From assembly GCA_026545765.1 (NCBI GenBank), contig CM048844.1, forward strand, positions 3,844,001-3,908,000: DNA of 64,000 nt, read 5' to 3'. The notes under the pieces are model-generated. The model ran no database searches. It was not told where the DNA came from and saw nothing but the letters and a program-made list of their open reading frames with translations. The position numbers were made by a program, and so were the translations under genes. Below, one piece after another: positions 1 to 12,100 of the stretch. The stretch comes from Plantago major (taxonomy: Eukaryota; Streptophyta; Magnoliopsida; Lamiales; Plantaginaceae). Each line of letters opens with the position of its first letter. The first letter of the stretch is position 1.

Positions 1-80
1 TTAGGCTTGGTGGGTTTCGAACCCATAACTTGATGCTTGATAAATTCAAGCCCAACCAACTAGACCAAGAGTCCTTTGTA
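1..80 (-). repeat. tRNA-like (SINE-head-like) sequence
   Basis: Read on the minus strand, this stretch has an A-box-like TGGTCTAGTTGG followed about 35 bases later by a B-box-like GGTTCGAAACC, the internal promoter arrangement of tRNA genes and tRNA-derived SINEs. The stems do not fold into a convincing full tRNA, so a SINE head or an old tRNA pseudogene is more likely. It adjoins LTR-like sequence and may be part of that repeat. The element could continue beyond the window edge. Confidence 0.35.
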
Positions 81-89
81 TACTAAAAT

Positions 90-555
90 ACTACTCGAGT
101 ATATAAGTACACAGTGTCCTGCGAATTTCATATAGAAGAAGACAAACAACACGATTCTTCTCTTCTCTTGGCCATCATCTTTCTTCGTGGTTCAATTCTC
201 CATAACCCTACTCACTAAATAGTTTAGTCTAGTTTCGAACAGGAACCTTCTAGCGTTCTTCGGAAGAAATAAATTGCCCGTGGATACCGAGGTCGATGAA
301 GCTAATCATGATGTATTGGGTTTCAACATATCATACATGGCGAACAGATTTGAAGTACTTGACGAACATATTCGTAGAAGAGCTTTAAGGTTTTAAAGCT
401 ATTGTCTGGAAAGCTAGTGCGACAAGTAAGTATTGATTTGTTTGTATTACGTTATATAGTCATTGGATCAAGTTTAATATGCAATAAAAATTTTGAATTC
501 CGCTGTTTTGACTTAGGGTTTGCATTGCATACTTTCCAACAGTGATATCAGAGCC
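90..555 (+). mobile_element. Ty1/copia-type LTR end with primer-binding site
   Basis: The block has a TATA-like TATATAAG near 100 and ends in CCAACA at 541. This is followed directly by GATATCAGAGCC, close to the TGGTATCAGAGC primer-binding site (complement of initiator tRNA-Met) used by plant Ty1/copia elements. This fits the right end of a 5' LTR plus the start of an internal region. No coding domain follows, so it is a fossil fragment. The left LTR boundary is uncertain and may lie outside the window. Confidence 0.45.
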
Positions 556-1254
556 AGACTGATCTTAACGGCTATATACGTATATGTTTGTGTATATTAT
601 CGTGGATCAAACTAAAATTATAAGACTTTGAATTTACTTTGCTAGATTCATTACGAGTAACAAGCAGATTGCTGAGGCTGGCCCTCGAATTCCATATTGT
701 GATTGTTTATCTAACAAGCCAGTCGAGTCTACGATACACGTTATATTAGTTCAACTTTAGGCTCGTTTATATAACAACTCTGCTGAATTAAACTCGAGCT
801 CGAGTCGGACTTATATATATATGATAGTTGGTTCAGTTCGTTAAACCTACACACTTTTATTCGTCAAGTACTAGAGGTACTGGACTTGGTGGATGTCATG
901 TCACATGAAACCGAAAAGCAGTCCGTAGCCGTACGTGTAGTGTAGCAAGTAATTAGAGATTAATGATTACTCGAAACAATTAACCAGACTCAAAACTTAA
1001 ACACCATTCAGTAAGAACATTTACGAAACCTTGCTCAGGTTATAGTGTTGCGAATTTGTGAGAGTTCGGACATGCTGCACCCAAGATACAGAAATGAAAA
1101 ATGTGACATTTTGCATGGACATATGTTTAATTTGAGTTTAGATAACAATTTGTGTTACCATTAATGTTTGAGTAGATGCATTTCGCTGTGTTCATTTAGT
1201 TTTCTAGCTCTATTAGATCACAACTACAACGTATGATGTATAGTGTGTTTGCAG
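556..1254. other. no gene seen; leader of NLR remnant
   Basis: No coding region was found here. In particular there is no Rx-type coiled-coil exon, which an intact gene would need in front of the NB-ARC region that follows. A splice acceptor-like TTTGCAG ends at 1254. Confidence 0.5.
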
Positions 1255-3460
1255 AATCCGAGGGAAGACAATGTGGTGGGGTTTGAAGATGAGACAGACA
1301 AGTTTATCGGTTATCTGAATAAAGAATCGCATGCTCTTGAAGTGATCTCCATAGTAGGCATGCCAGGACTGGGAAAGACAACTGTGGCATGGAAGATTTT
1401 TAAGGACACAAGAATCCAATATGAGTTCCCAACTCTCATTTGGGTTTACGTTTCTCAGACGCTGAACAAGAAAGATGTTTTCCTCACAATTTTGAAGAAG
1501 TTTACCCAACAAGACTTGTCTAGCCGCGAGGTTGAAGATCTAGGCGACATGGTTAAGGAGCATCTGGCGAGAGGAAAATTTCTGATATTCATGGATGATG
1601 TGTGGACACCTGAGGCGTGGAACGAAATCAAGCAAGCACTACCCTTGAGAAACAAACATGGTAAAGTCCTAATAACTACACGGGATGAGAACGTGGCATG
1701 CCATGCTAATCCAATTACGCCACCCCACAAGTTGCGGTTCTTGAGGAGTGATGAGAGTTGGGAGCTCCTTCACTTAGAAGTATTTGGGTCCAAGATTGAA
1801 ACGCTCGATAAAGATTTGGAACATGTAGGGAGAATTATAGCTGAAAAGTGCAAAGGGCTACCTCTTGCAATCATTGTGATTGGGGGAATACTGGTGGATA
1901 AGATTGCGACAGCAAGAGCGACTACGCCATTGATGAGAAAAGCATGGGAAAAGGTCTCTAATAGCGTAAAAACGTATCTAATGAACGAGGACAAGGAGAA
2001 TTTCATGGACAATATTATATCTTTGAGTTGCAGGAACTACCTTATGATTTGAGAGATTGTTTTCTCTACTTGGGAATGTTTCCTGAAGATAGTGAGATCC
2101 CAGCATGGAATTTAATCCGGTTGTGGATTGCAGAAGGATTTATCCAACAGAAACCGGACATGAGCTTGGAGGAGATTGCACTTGACATCCTAAAAGATCT
2201 TATTAACAGAAACTTAGTGATGGTTGATAAGAGACAACCTGATGGAGAAGTGAAAACATGTCGTGTTCATGACACCATACGTGAGTTCTGCAAAAAGGAA
2301 GCTGCATCAGAGTCAAAGAAGTTATTCCAGGAAGTTAAACTCAATAACCAGGGAGTTTTTGATCCTCCGATTGATGACAAATTAGATAAATTCTGTCGAG
2401 TTTGTATCCACTCTCATGTCCACGACTTTCTCGTGAAAAGGCCAAAAGTCCTGAAGGCTCATTCATTTGTGTGTTTGTCCAAGGCACCCATCACCTTGGA
2501 GAATTAAGATATTGTGAATGTCACTTATGCGTTCAGCCTAATCAGAGTCTTAGATGCAAAGACCATCAAGTTCCCGAATTTTCTGCTAAGGTTACTCAAC
2601 TACTGCACTTGAGATACCTCACGTTGTCAGGCGATAACAACTTGAAGAGTCTTCCTGAAGCTATTACAAAGTTGTGGAATCTACAGACTTTTATAATGAA
2701 CACAACATCTCGTTCCCTGAAAATCGAAGCAGATATATGGAAGATGGTGAAGCTAAGGCATTTCAAGACAAAAGCATCTGTCACCTTCAAGAAAAATATA
2801 AAAGGCCACGGAGGTGAAAATCTTCAGACACTGAGTACCCTGTCACCTGAAAGTTGCATAGACAACATGTTTGTTAAAAGCCAGGAACCTGAATGAATTA
2901 GCTATCAAAGGTGATCTGTCTGTGCTTTTAACTCCCTCTATTTGCTTAGAAACATTGGATCTTCTAAACAAGTTGAAGCTAGTGTATGATGTATTTCCCA
3001 AAGTAACCTCAGAAACGCCTCTGCGCAACCTCCCACCACCAAACAAGTTCCCTCAGAAACTGAAAAACTTGACACTATCAGGTACTTATCTAGAGTGGGC
3101 ACGTATATCCAGCACCTTGGCAATGCTTGATTCTAAGTGCTTAAGCTGAAAGACCACTCGTTTGTGGGAAATGTCTGGGATGTGAATCGTGGTGGATTTC
3201 GTCATCTGGAATTCTTGCACATTGAACGTACAGATCTTACATTCTGGTCTTCTGCTTAAGAACTGCGAGAAACTCCAACAAATTCCTTTACAACTAAATG
3301 AAACACTTGAAATGTTGTCCCTGGAACGTGTTACCCCATTTTCTGTTTCAGCAGCTAAAAAGATAGAGAAGGCGATAAAAGATCAGGAGAAGCAGAAAGC
3401 TGGAAGAGCAGCATTGAAGCTAATAATTGCTCCTGGAGACCAAACTCCAACCATCTAATC
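1255..3460 (+). pseudogene. CNL-type NB-ARC-LRR resistance gene, broken
   Basis: This is a remnant of a plant nucleotide-binding LRR immune receptor, the cytoplasmic ATPase switch class that detects pathogen effectors. Visible in order: P-loop GMPGLGKTT (about 1357-1383), kinase-2 FLIFMDDVW, GLPLA, the winged-helix stretch LPYDLRDCFLYLGMFPEDSEI, the MHD-type motif CRVHDTIREF, then LRRs of the R1/late-blight type. The frame is lost near 2025, an in-frame TAA lies at 2505-2507, and further frame changes fall near 2580, 2870 and 3150. The sequence after the acceptor-like TTTGCAG at 1254 begins at the NB-ARC linker, and no coiled-coil exon precedes it. The C-terminal LRRs align with those of the opposite-strand copy at 5469-6446. 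It is probably non-functional, though some of the indels could be sequence error. Confidence 0.85.
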
Positions 3461-4330
3461 AAGTATTTACAAAACTTGAAATTAGGTATTGTTCCTTTTC
3501 CTTCCAAATTATACTTGAGATTCCACTAGTTAATTTATCTTTCTTGTGTTACATCCAATGGTAATTCTTTATATGGCAGATACTTGCAAGAATCTATGAT
3601 CATGACGAAGAGATTGAATCAGGAATGTGATATCATTTGATCCAAGCCACTTCTCCACATTCATTAATTTTGCTGGCTTGTTCGGAAAAAAAATGTACAA
3701 AGTTTGATTTTCATTTGATTCTGAATTGTTATTGTATCTGTTTGGATAATGCTTCAATTGGTAAACTCTTTTCCCCCTCCTCTCTGAGGGAAGCAAACAG
3801 CGAGAGCAGACAGATTCAAGCTTGATGTTTCCAGTCATTCTATTCAAGCACAATAAGCATGGCACTGGTGAGTTGCCTTGCCTTTTGTGACTTTATTGTT
3901 GAGAACAACTTTCATGTAGTTGAACTAGCTTGTATAAAAGTTTATTTGATATCATTCATAGAGAGACCGTGCATGCATATAACTTAACCTGCTGGGATGT
4001 GTTTTCTTATACTTGCAGGTCAGGCAAGTCCGCTTACCTCTCAGAAAGTGTCAGTTTCTTGAGCTCATCGACTGAAGTACTACTCAATGCAGCTCAAATA
4101 CTTTCTCTTATTCTTTGTAATAAATTACATATTCCAAGTAATAGTACTTGTGATGGATATTTCATATTTGTGTTTGCATCTGTTTGTTTTGTAATTTGAG
4201 CACGCAACTATATATGTTTCAGTAATAACTCCCGGCTGATCTTCTAAAGTTCTGTATATGTAACTGACAATTAAGTACACAGTTCTTTTTCTTATGTACT
4301 TTCATATGGTTCTATGTGCTTACTTTAATT
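3461..4330. other. no gene seen
   Basis: This is AT-rich sequence downstream of the NLR remnant. Short open stretches occur but show no family signature. Confidence 0.5.
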
Positions 4331-4412
4331 AAGTGGATTTGTTGGTGTTCTGGTGTTTGAAAGGATCTGCAGACAGGCCTTTTTTCTTATTTGTAGAGTC
4401 GAGAATATGCCT
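4331..4412 (+). pseudogene. fragment of LRR receptor-like protein C-terminus
   Basis: About 27 codons read GFVGVLVFERICRQAFF and then a CRVENM tail. This matches the transmembrane and cytoplasmic tail of the intact receptor-like protein ending at 16567 (VGILVFERSWRQACF and ESRIGRM). The DNA is also clearly similar. Nothing of the LRR domain is visible upstream, so this is an isolated tail left by an old duplication or deletion. Confidence 0.65.
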
Positions 4413-5468
4413 GATATGTCCAACTCTTTACAGCTTTTCTCAACTATTGGAAGCTTTTATATAAGCACATTTCTATTGAAGATTTCAAAACATGTACAAT
4501 GTACTTATAAAACTAGCCTTTTAATTTACTCTATATATGTTACTGGTATATATGGATGAAGTGTTAAAGAAGTGCGGTATTTTTTTCCAGGAAGTTGAGG
4601 CTTCAGAAAGCAGAACAATTATGGAAAACTTTAAAGTCTTTGAGTACACAGAGGCCAAAGTCTTTGAGAATGGAAGATTCATGGATTAATATATATATAC
4701 AGACATCACTACTTGTGTTCATCATTCAAAACTCTAAGAGAAGTTGTTAAACTAAACTCTACTATACATTATCGTTTGCTCTAAGTTAAAACTGATGCAG
4801 TGCAACTGATAAAGAACCAGAAATGAAACAATTCTGTTCTCTTCACTGAAGAGACGATTCAGCTGGATGCACAAATGCTAAGAATTACATTGTGTTCGAC
4901 ATGTTACAAATCTTTAGAAAGTCATTCTGAACATAGCAAATACATGTCATAATTGATAAGAAACTTAAACTCGAAAATGGAGACAGAAAAGTTTTTATGT
5001 ATGGAATCACACAACAACATATATAGCTGTCTAACAGAGAGTTTAACAGCTACTGAAACCAAACGAATTAAAAGGAAAATGGAAATATAGTGAGGTAAAG
5101 ATATATAAAGGTCATCATATCATTCATGTCATGGCAGATTTTTGCACAATCCTCTAACCTGCCGTTTATTCTTCCATTATCATAATCTGCACAAAGCTGC
5201 AGGTTACAAAGTTATGCAGGGTTTTAGTGTATATTAGACAGTAAATAATATAATACGGAGTACATAACAAGAAAATTAATGCAAATATCTGAAGCTCAAA
5301 TATGCATTTTAATTTTAGGCCAAACATATATGCGTGGTTAATGTGAAATTACAGATGAATGTCACTGCCTTGAAGCTTGCTAACAAGAGGCAGAATGATA
5401 TACTTGGAAAGAATATATATGTAACTCACCAGCCCCATATTTGCAGAAATTTGATCAGGTGCTGGTCC
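4413..5468. other. no gene seen
   Basis: No coding or RNA signature was recognised. This is the space between the tail-to-tail NLR remnants. Confidence 0.5.
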
Positions 5469-6695
5469 TCACATGTCTCCATGATGGATTTCGAGCTTGA
5501 ATTCAGCAGCCTTTGCGGTTCTGTCCTGTTCTATTTTCTCTGCACAAGATACTGCATACCTGGTGACGCAAGACATGTATAACCTCTCAATGGTTTCTCC
5601 CAGTGCCAATGGAACTTCTAGCAGCTTCTCGCAATTCTTGAGTTCTAGATTCTTGAGTTTAGGAAAGGAATCACTCGATGCAGTCCAGTACTTCAGTTCA
5701 GCTTCAGTAATGGACAAGGCTTCAAGATGTCTAAAGCCGCCATCAGCAACTTCCCAGACTGCACCATTGAATGCATTGTCTTTCAGCTTGAGCGCCTCCA
5801 GGGTACGAATATTTCCCACAACAGAGATATGCTTCCAGTCCAAATAGGTTCCTGACAACACCAGAAACTTGAGGTTTGGAGGGAACATGTTTGGTTGAGG
5901 AAGACGGGCTAGTGGATAATCAGATTGTTTTCTTGGAAAAACATCATGCTGTAGCTTCAGCTTTTCTAAAGACTCTAGTTTCTCGAAGCTCATGGAATCA
6001 GAAAGCCTGCCACGAATACCCAATTCCCTGAGGTTTTTGGCTTTGTTAGGCACATCCCTGGTGAAACTTTGGGGTGACAATCGAGTAAGCGTTTGAATAT
6101 TTTCACAGCCGTTGCCTTCCCATTTCGTGAGAGACATGGATGCGTTTGTCTTGAGAAATCTAAGGTGCATCAGCTTCCATATGTCTGCTTTGACTTCAAG
6201 TGTACGGGATAATGTGTACACTACGAGAGTTTGAAGGTTCCAGAGGTTGGACATGACTTCAGGAAGAACCTTTAACTCATCACAAGAAAGAATTATGTAC
6301 CTCAAGTGAACTAACTGGGTAAACTTGGTGGGAAACACCGGGAACTTGATATTGTCGACATCTAAGACCCTGACCAGATCGAATGCATCTGTGAATATGG
6401 AAACATCATTGTTCTCCAATATGACGGGTGACCTTGAGAAACACAAAAACGTACGTGTCTTTTCAACTGTCGGTTCTTCTGAGAGGAAGTATTGACCCTG
6501 ATAACTGATTAGAAAGGCGTCTGTCGTTCTCCCCTTTGAGGCCCATCATATATATCTTGGAGTACTTCAAGTATTGAATCGTGAACGTAACATGTTTTAG
6601 CTTCACCATGCAAAGTTACCTTGTCAACCATCAAAAAGTTGTAGGCAATAAGCTCCGTCAAATAGTCTTTCGCAGTTTCCTCCAAGGTTTGTCCT
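5469..6695 (-). pseudogene. NLR remnant: end of NB-ARC plus LRR domain
   Basis: From 6446 down to 5469 runs a clean 325-codon LRR domain with R1-like repeats such as LVHLRYIILS, NLWNLQTLVVYTLS and GTYLDWKHISV, ending at a stop after HHGDM. Just upstream (about 6690-6565), in another frame, lies the end of the winged-helix domain: ETAKDYLTELIAYNFLMV and a CYVHDSILE MHD-like motif. A frame change near 6510 separates the two. The P-loop and the rest of NB-ARC are missing; the sequence runs instead into a second LRR copy. It is related to the plus-strand remnant at 1255-3460, and the two are arranged tail to tail. Confidence 0.8.
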
Positions 6696-7003
6696 TGCTA
6701 GTGGCACTTCTAGCAGCTTTTCGCAATTCTTGATTTCTAGATTCTTGAGTTTAGGAAAGGAACCACTTGGTGCAGTCCAGTACTTCAGTTCAGCTTCAGT
6801 AATGGACAAGGCTTCAAGATGTCTAAAACCGCCATCAGCAACTTCCCAGATTGCACCTTTGAATGCATTGTCTTTCAGTTTGAGAGCCTCCAGGGTACGG
6901 AGATTTCCCACAACGGAGATATGCTTCCAGTCCAAATAGGTACCTGACAACACTAGAAACTTGAGGTTTGGAGGGAACATGTTTGTTTGAGGAAGACGGG
7001 CTA
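6696..7003 (-). pseudogene. duplicated LRR fragment
   Basis: This is a second, nearly identical copy of the LRR block at about 5600-5895 (GTYLDWKHISV, LEALKLKDNAF, GGFRHLEALSI and NCEKLLEVPLA). It is fused at about 6696 to winged-helix sequence of the neighbouring remnant and stops abruptly at about 7003, where LTR-like repeat sequence starts. Near-identity with its partner points to a recent local duplication or unequal exchange. Confidence 0.75.
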
Positions 7004-7643
7004 ATAGGAGCTATAAATAGGAGTTCACAAGTAACTACTTCTCAATATTCCACTCTCTAACTTTAGAAGTCCGAGCCCGGTTTGTCTTAGGCAAACCGGT
7101 CCAAAAGGGTCTAACCCCTTCTCCTCTTATTTCAAATAGATAACCAAGTACTCCATAGACGGACCGCATTCAACGACGGACTAAGTAGCTAGTGACGGAC
7201 TATATTTCCAGAAGGACCACGTGACTAAGCATATTTCCATGAAGGACCTATGATGAGTGGCGGACCTTGCATTAGTGACGGACTATATTTCCACGAAAGA
7301 CCTGTGATGAGTGGCGGACTATATTTCCAGAAGGACATTGACTAAGCACATTTCCACGAAGGACCTATGATGAGTGGCGGACCTTGCCTTAGTGACGGAC
7401 CTACATTTACTGGAAGGGCTCAATCTCGGAGCATAGGACCTTGAAGATCTCTAGGACATCGAGGCCGTCTAGGACATCGACGTCGTCTAGGACATCGACG
7501 ATCTCGAGCTCACCTCACCACTCATAAAGTTCACCACCCCTCAACACTACTTTTACTTTGACTTCACTATTTTTATACCACATTGTAACAATGAGTAACT
7601 CTTTTTCTGCTGACATCAATAATTAAGTATCCTTGCATAATCA
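7004..7643. mobile_element. LTR-retrotransposon LTR fragment with internal tandem repeats
   Basis: A TATA-like CTATAAATAG is followed by about 200 bases of imperfect tandem repeats built on GTGACGGACTATATTTCC and ATGATGAGTGGCGGACC, then three copies of CTAGGACATCGA-type 18-mers. It ends CTTGCATAATCA, like the right end of some plant gypsy LTRs. No coding domain is attached. It abuts the truncated LRR fragment exactly where the NLR similarity stops. Family assignment is uncertain. Confidence 0.45.
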
Positions 7644-8136
7644 ACGTATGGTGAATATAATTAAAAACATGTCACCTATCAAGTGAGAGACAAGCAACAA
7701 TGGCTCTCACCGAGGATGACAGGCATGTTTACGTTATGGAAATTAGTGGGCAACGCTTCTGTTACTAAAAGTAACAATTTACACAGGAAGGTTAAGTTTC
7801 TATATATGATACACACCACCAAACAGGTCGATCAACATGAATTATTACTTGCAGGTGCATCAATTGCCAAAATTTAGTTTTATTTATAAATGAACATCAA
7901 CCCCAGCAAAGGTCTGGTGCCAAGTTTATGCAACTCTCATATGCCAAGGGAAAAAAAAATCCATTTGTCTCAAAAGTACCAATCTAACAAACTTTGCAAC
8001 ATGCAAGACTGGTTTCATTGATTAATCCCATCAGAAATAACATAATCAACATCAAGCAAGACCAAAACTTATAGTTATCTGCTTTGTTAGGATTTGGAGT
8101 CTTACTTGGAAATCTTTAACTACAACAATGTATATA
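7644..8136. other. no gene seen
   Basis: AT-rich spacer without recognised features. Confidence 0.45.
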
Positions 8137-8385
8137 CTCCCTCCGGCCGATAGAAGTTGTCCACCTTAATTTTCGACACGAAAACTATGGAGAATGATAC
8201 TATATAGTACATACGGGGTAACTTTATAACTTTATTAGTAGTCAGTTTGATTATTTACATTTTATCTTCATTGGAAGTATTGGAGAATATAAGATTATAT
8301 AATATTTCCTAAAGTGACGAAGAAAGGAAAGTGAACAACTCTAACGAAACTCCCAAAATGGTAAAAGTGGACAACTTCTACGGGT
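8137..8385. mobile_element. degenerate Stowaway-like MITE
   Basis: It begins CTCCCTCCGG after a TA at 8135-8136. The arm TAGAAGTTGTCCAC recurs inverted as GTGGACAACTTCTA near 8367-8380. Length and terminal motif fit a Stowaway-type (Tc1/mariner-derived) MITE with an eroded right end. Confidence 0.6.
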
Positions 8386-8665
8386 TAACCATCAAAGACC
8401 TTCTTTGTAATGTGTCAGCTCAGCTTTCTCTTTGCTTTTTCAAAAGTATCTCGGGGGGTTTGTACATAGTACGAGAACATACATACATATAAACGTCGAA
8501 CTGAAAGTTTCCTAAGAGCATAATGCACTCTGTGGTTAGTAGTTTTATTTATTTATACATCATTGTTCTTACAAAAGAAAGGAAGGTAAAAATGTTTTGT
8601 TAGAAGTTCTTTGTTAGAGTAGTACAAAAGATTTTGGATTTTCACGAATAGTACAATTCAGATGT
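8386..8665. other. no gene seen
   Basis: Short AT-rich spacer next to the copia LTR. Confidence 0.4.
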
Positions 8666-9196
8666 TGTTGAGTCACAACAATAATCTCAACCAAAACGAT
8701 CAACAATAATACGTAAACAATAATGCACGAAATTTACGTGGTTCGGCCAAATTAGCCTACATTCACGGGAAACCAAATACGGATATTATTATCAACTGAG
8801 ATTCGATTACAAGCTCTAACAATCTTCACAGAGATCAAGCCTAATCGATTATCTATACTTCTCAATTCAATCCGAAAGAGAAAACAAGATACAATCTCAA
8901 ACAACAATGGAACTCTACAGCAATTCGCAATGATCAAAGCACGAAACCTGAAATCTTCAATCACCGTAAGGCCAATCCTTGATCAATCACCGTAAAATTT
9001 CAGAGCAAATGATGAAGAATCGAGAGAATTTCGTGATTAGTGCTCAAAGATAACCGAATGCTCGTTCGTTCTTCTTGACCTTTTATAATCGCTTCAGTAA
9101 CTAATTTTAAAGAGTGAATTGATCTCAGCCATTGATCATCAGGAACCAATCTGAACCGTCCAATGTCAACTACTTAATTTTGAGATAAAACCAACA
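8666..9196 (-). repeat. LTR of the copia element
   Basis: On the plus strand the block runs from TGTTGAGTCAC to AAAACCAACA, i.e. TG...CA ends. It is followed by a purine-rich tract (minus strand AAGGTGGAG) that fits the polypurine tract. It carries the motif ACGTGGTTCGGCC common in plant copia LTRs. Length is about 530 bases. Confidence 0.65.
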
Positions 9197-12100
9197 AACT
9201 CCACCTTAGCTCAAAATCAAGTTTCCATGCTCTCTTTCCCACATTTACTGTTCATTACTCGGTTGAACAATCAACCACTCAAGCTCCCTTAAGGCTAGAG
9301 CATGCCTTCCTGAATATGTATGCAAAAAATCAGATCAATTCACCAACATTTATCAGCTCTGCACAATGCTTGAACTTGGCAGCTGACAATGGTTTTGTGA
9401 AGAAATCTGCAGCATTCTCTGTAGTATGAACCTTCTCAACTTTAACAGCTCCTCCATCAATGATATCTCTTATGAAGTATAATCTCACATCTATATGCTT
9501 GGTTCTCTCATGAAAATGCTGATGCTTTGCTAATTGGATAGCACTCTGATTATCACACATCACAGATACAAAATCTTGTTCAATGCCCAACTCTTTAATC
9601 AAACCATTCAACCATATAGCCTCTTTGATTCCCTCAGTTACTGCAATAAATTAGCCTCAGTTGTTGATAATGCCACTATAGACTGCTGAGAACATTTCCA
9701 TGAGATGGCAGTACCAAACAAAGTAAATACAAAACCTGTAACAGATTTCCTTGAATCTATATTAGATGCAAAGTCTGCATCTACAAAACCTTTCAGTGGT
9801 AACTCAGTTGTAAATGATGCAGAAAATTTCAGACCATGATGAATTGTTCCCTTGATGTATCTGAGTACCCCCTTTACTGTATTCCAGTGTACCATACCTG
9901 GATTACTCATAAATCTACTGATTATACTCATTGCAAAGGCAAGATCAGGCCTACAGCAAATCATTAAATACATTATGCTTCCTACTGCATTTGCATAAGG
10001 AATCTTGAACATTTCAGATATCGACTGATTCACGGGACATTGACTTCTTCGATGCTTAGTTCCGGATTTCTGTGCAGACATACAGTCTTAGACATATTCA
10101 TGTTGAACTTTGCAAGCACCTTAGTCAGATATGCAGATTGTGAGAGAAATAGACTTCTATCATGTTCTTGTCTATTAATGTCCATACCAAGTATTCTACT
10201 AGCCTCTCCCAGATCTTTCATTTCAAACTCAGGGCTCAACTTAGTTCTCAATACTCTAATTTCATCAGGAGACTTGCCAGCAATTAAAATATCATCAACA
10301 TACAGCAGTAAATAAATGCAATTATCACTGTAAATGTTTGAGATATAGATGCAGCTGTCATATCTGCTTCTTGTAAACTGTATAGAACTCATGAATTCAT
10401 CAAACCTCTTATACCACTGATGAGGGCTTTGTTTTAAACCATATAAAGACCTTTTCAGCAAACATGCCTTGTTTTCTTTGTCATCTGTATGAACTCCTTC
10501 AGGGATTTTCATATAAATTGTTTCCTCTATCAGCCCATGTAAAAATGTGGTTTTAACATCCATCTGCTGTAGTTGTAAATCTCATTGAGTTACAATGGCT
10601 AAGAGAATCCTTATAGAAACATGCTTTAACACAGGTGAAAAAATTTCTGTGTAATCTACACCTTCCTTCTGAGTGAAGCCCCTTGCCACAAGCCTAGCTT
10701 TGAATCTAATTGTGTGTGTTGTACCAGTTTCAACCTTCCTTTTGAAAATCCACTTGCATCCCACGAGCTTCTTGTTCTTGGGTATAGGAACTATGTCCCA
10801 AGTATCATTCTTTTCCAAGGAAGCTAACTCCTCATGAATAGCTGTAATCCACTTTTCACTGTCAGGACAACTAATGGCTTCTTGATAAGAGCTTGGTTCT
10901 GAGTAGTTGATATCTTCAGCTACTGATAGAGCACGGGCAACATTGTATGATTTCCCCACCTGTCCATAACCATACATGTCAGGAACTTTCCTATTTATCC
11001 TCCTCTCTCTATCTTTAGCAAGTTGATATATAGATAACACATTAGTTTCATCTGCAGAGATGCCAGAAACTATGTCTCTAGTAGAGTGATTTTCCATATC
11101 ATGTTGTGCAGTATTCTCATCCACAGGTGTATGCTTCTTATTTGTATGTAAATCATCTCAGACATCGCAATGTTCCACGAATCTCAGATTGGTTTCCACA
11201 GCTTGGCATGATTGTTTCATTAAACACCACATCCCTGTTAATTATGCACTTTCTCTGATCAATTATCCATAATTTGTAACCTTTTACACCAGTGGGGTAT
11301 CCTAGAAAAATGCATCTAAGAGCTCTTGGTTCCAGCTTTCCTTGCCTAACATGTGCTAGAGCCAAACATCCAAAAACCTTCAAATGACCAAGATAAGGTG
11401 GTTTGCCTGACCAAAGTTCCTCAGGGGTTAAGTTGTTCAGAGGTGCTGTGGGGCTTCTATTGATAAGGTAACAGGCTGTAGTTGCAGCTTCACCCCAAAA
11501 ACACTTGCTTAAACCTGAGCTAATCAACATGCATCTGATTCTCTCTAGAACAGTTCTATTGAACCTCTCAGCAACCCCATTCTGTTGAGGTGTGCCTGGT
11601 ATAGTTTTATGTCTAACAATGCCCTTGTTTTTGCAGAATTCATTGAACTCACTAGAGAGAAACTCTAAGCCATTATCTTTTCTGAGATGCTTGATTTTCC
11701 TTCCTGTAGTATTCTCCACCTCAATTGACCATTCTCTGAATTTGCTGTAAGCTTCATCTTTAGACTTCAATATGATCAACCACACTTTTCTTGAATAATC
11801 ATCAATTATTGACATGAAATATCTTCCTCCACTCAGAGTTTGTGTATTTGTTGGTCCCCATAAGTCTGAATGAAGATAATCAAGTGGTGCTTGAGTAGTG
11901 TGTTTTGCTGTATCAAACCCAACCTTGTGAGATTTTCCTAACACACAGGTTTCACAAAACTGTAACTGAGTAATTTGATCTCCACATAGTAAATTTTGCT
12001 TTGAAAGTTCTCTGAGTCCTTTTTCACTGAGATGTCCCATTCTTGCATGCCAGAGCTGAGTTTTATCATGTGTACTGACATGTGCTGATTCTCCAGATAT

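Noticed and set aside
1-80. Functional tRNA gene
   Set aside because: A and B boxes are present but the arms do not pair well enough and no clear anticodon stem was found; kept only as tRNA-like.
3930-4199. Open frame downstream of the NLR remnant
   Set aside because: Composition is that of AT-rich untranslated DNA; no motif or similarity to neighbours.
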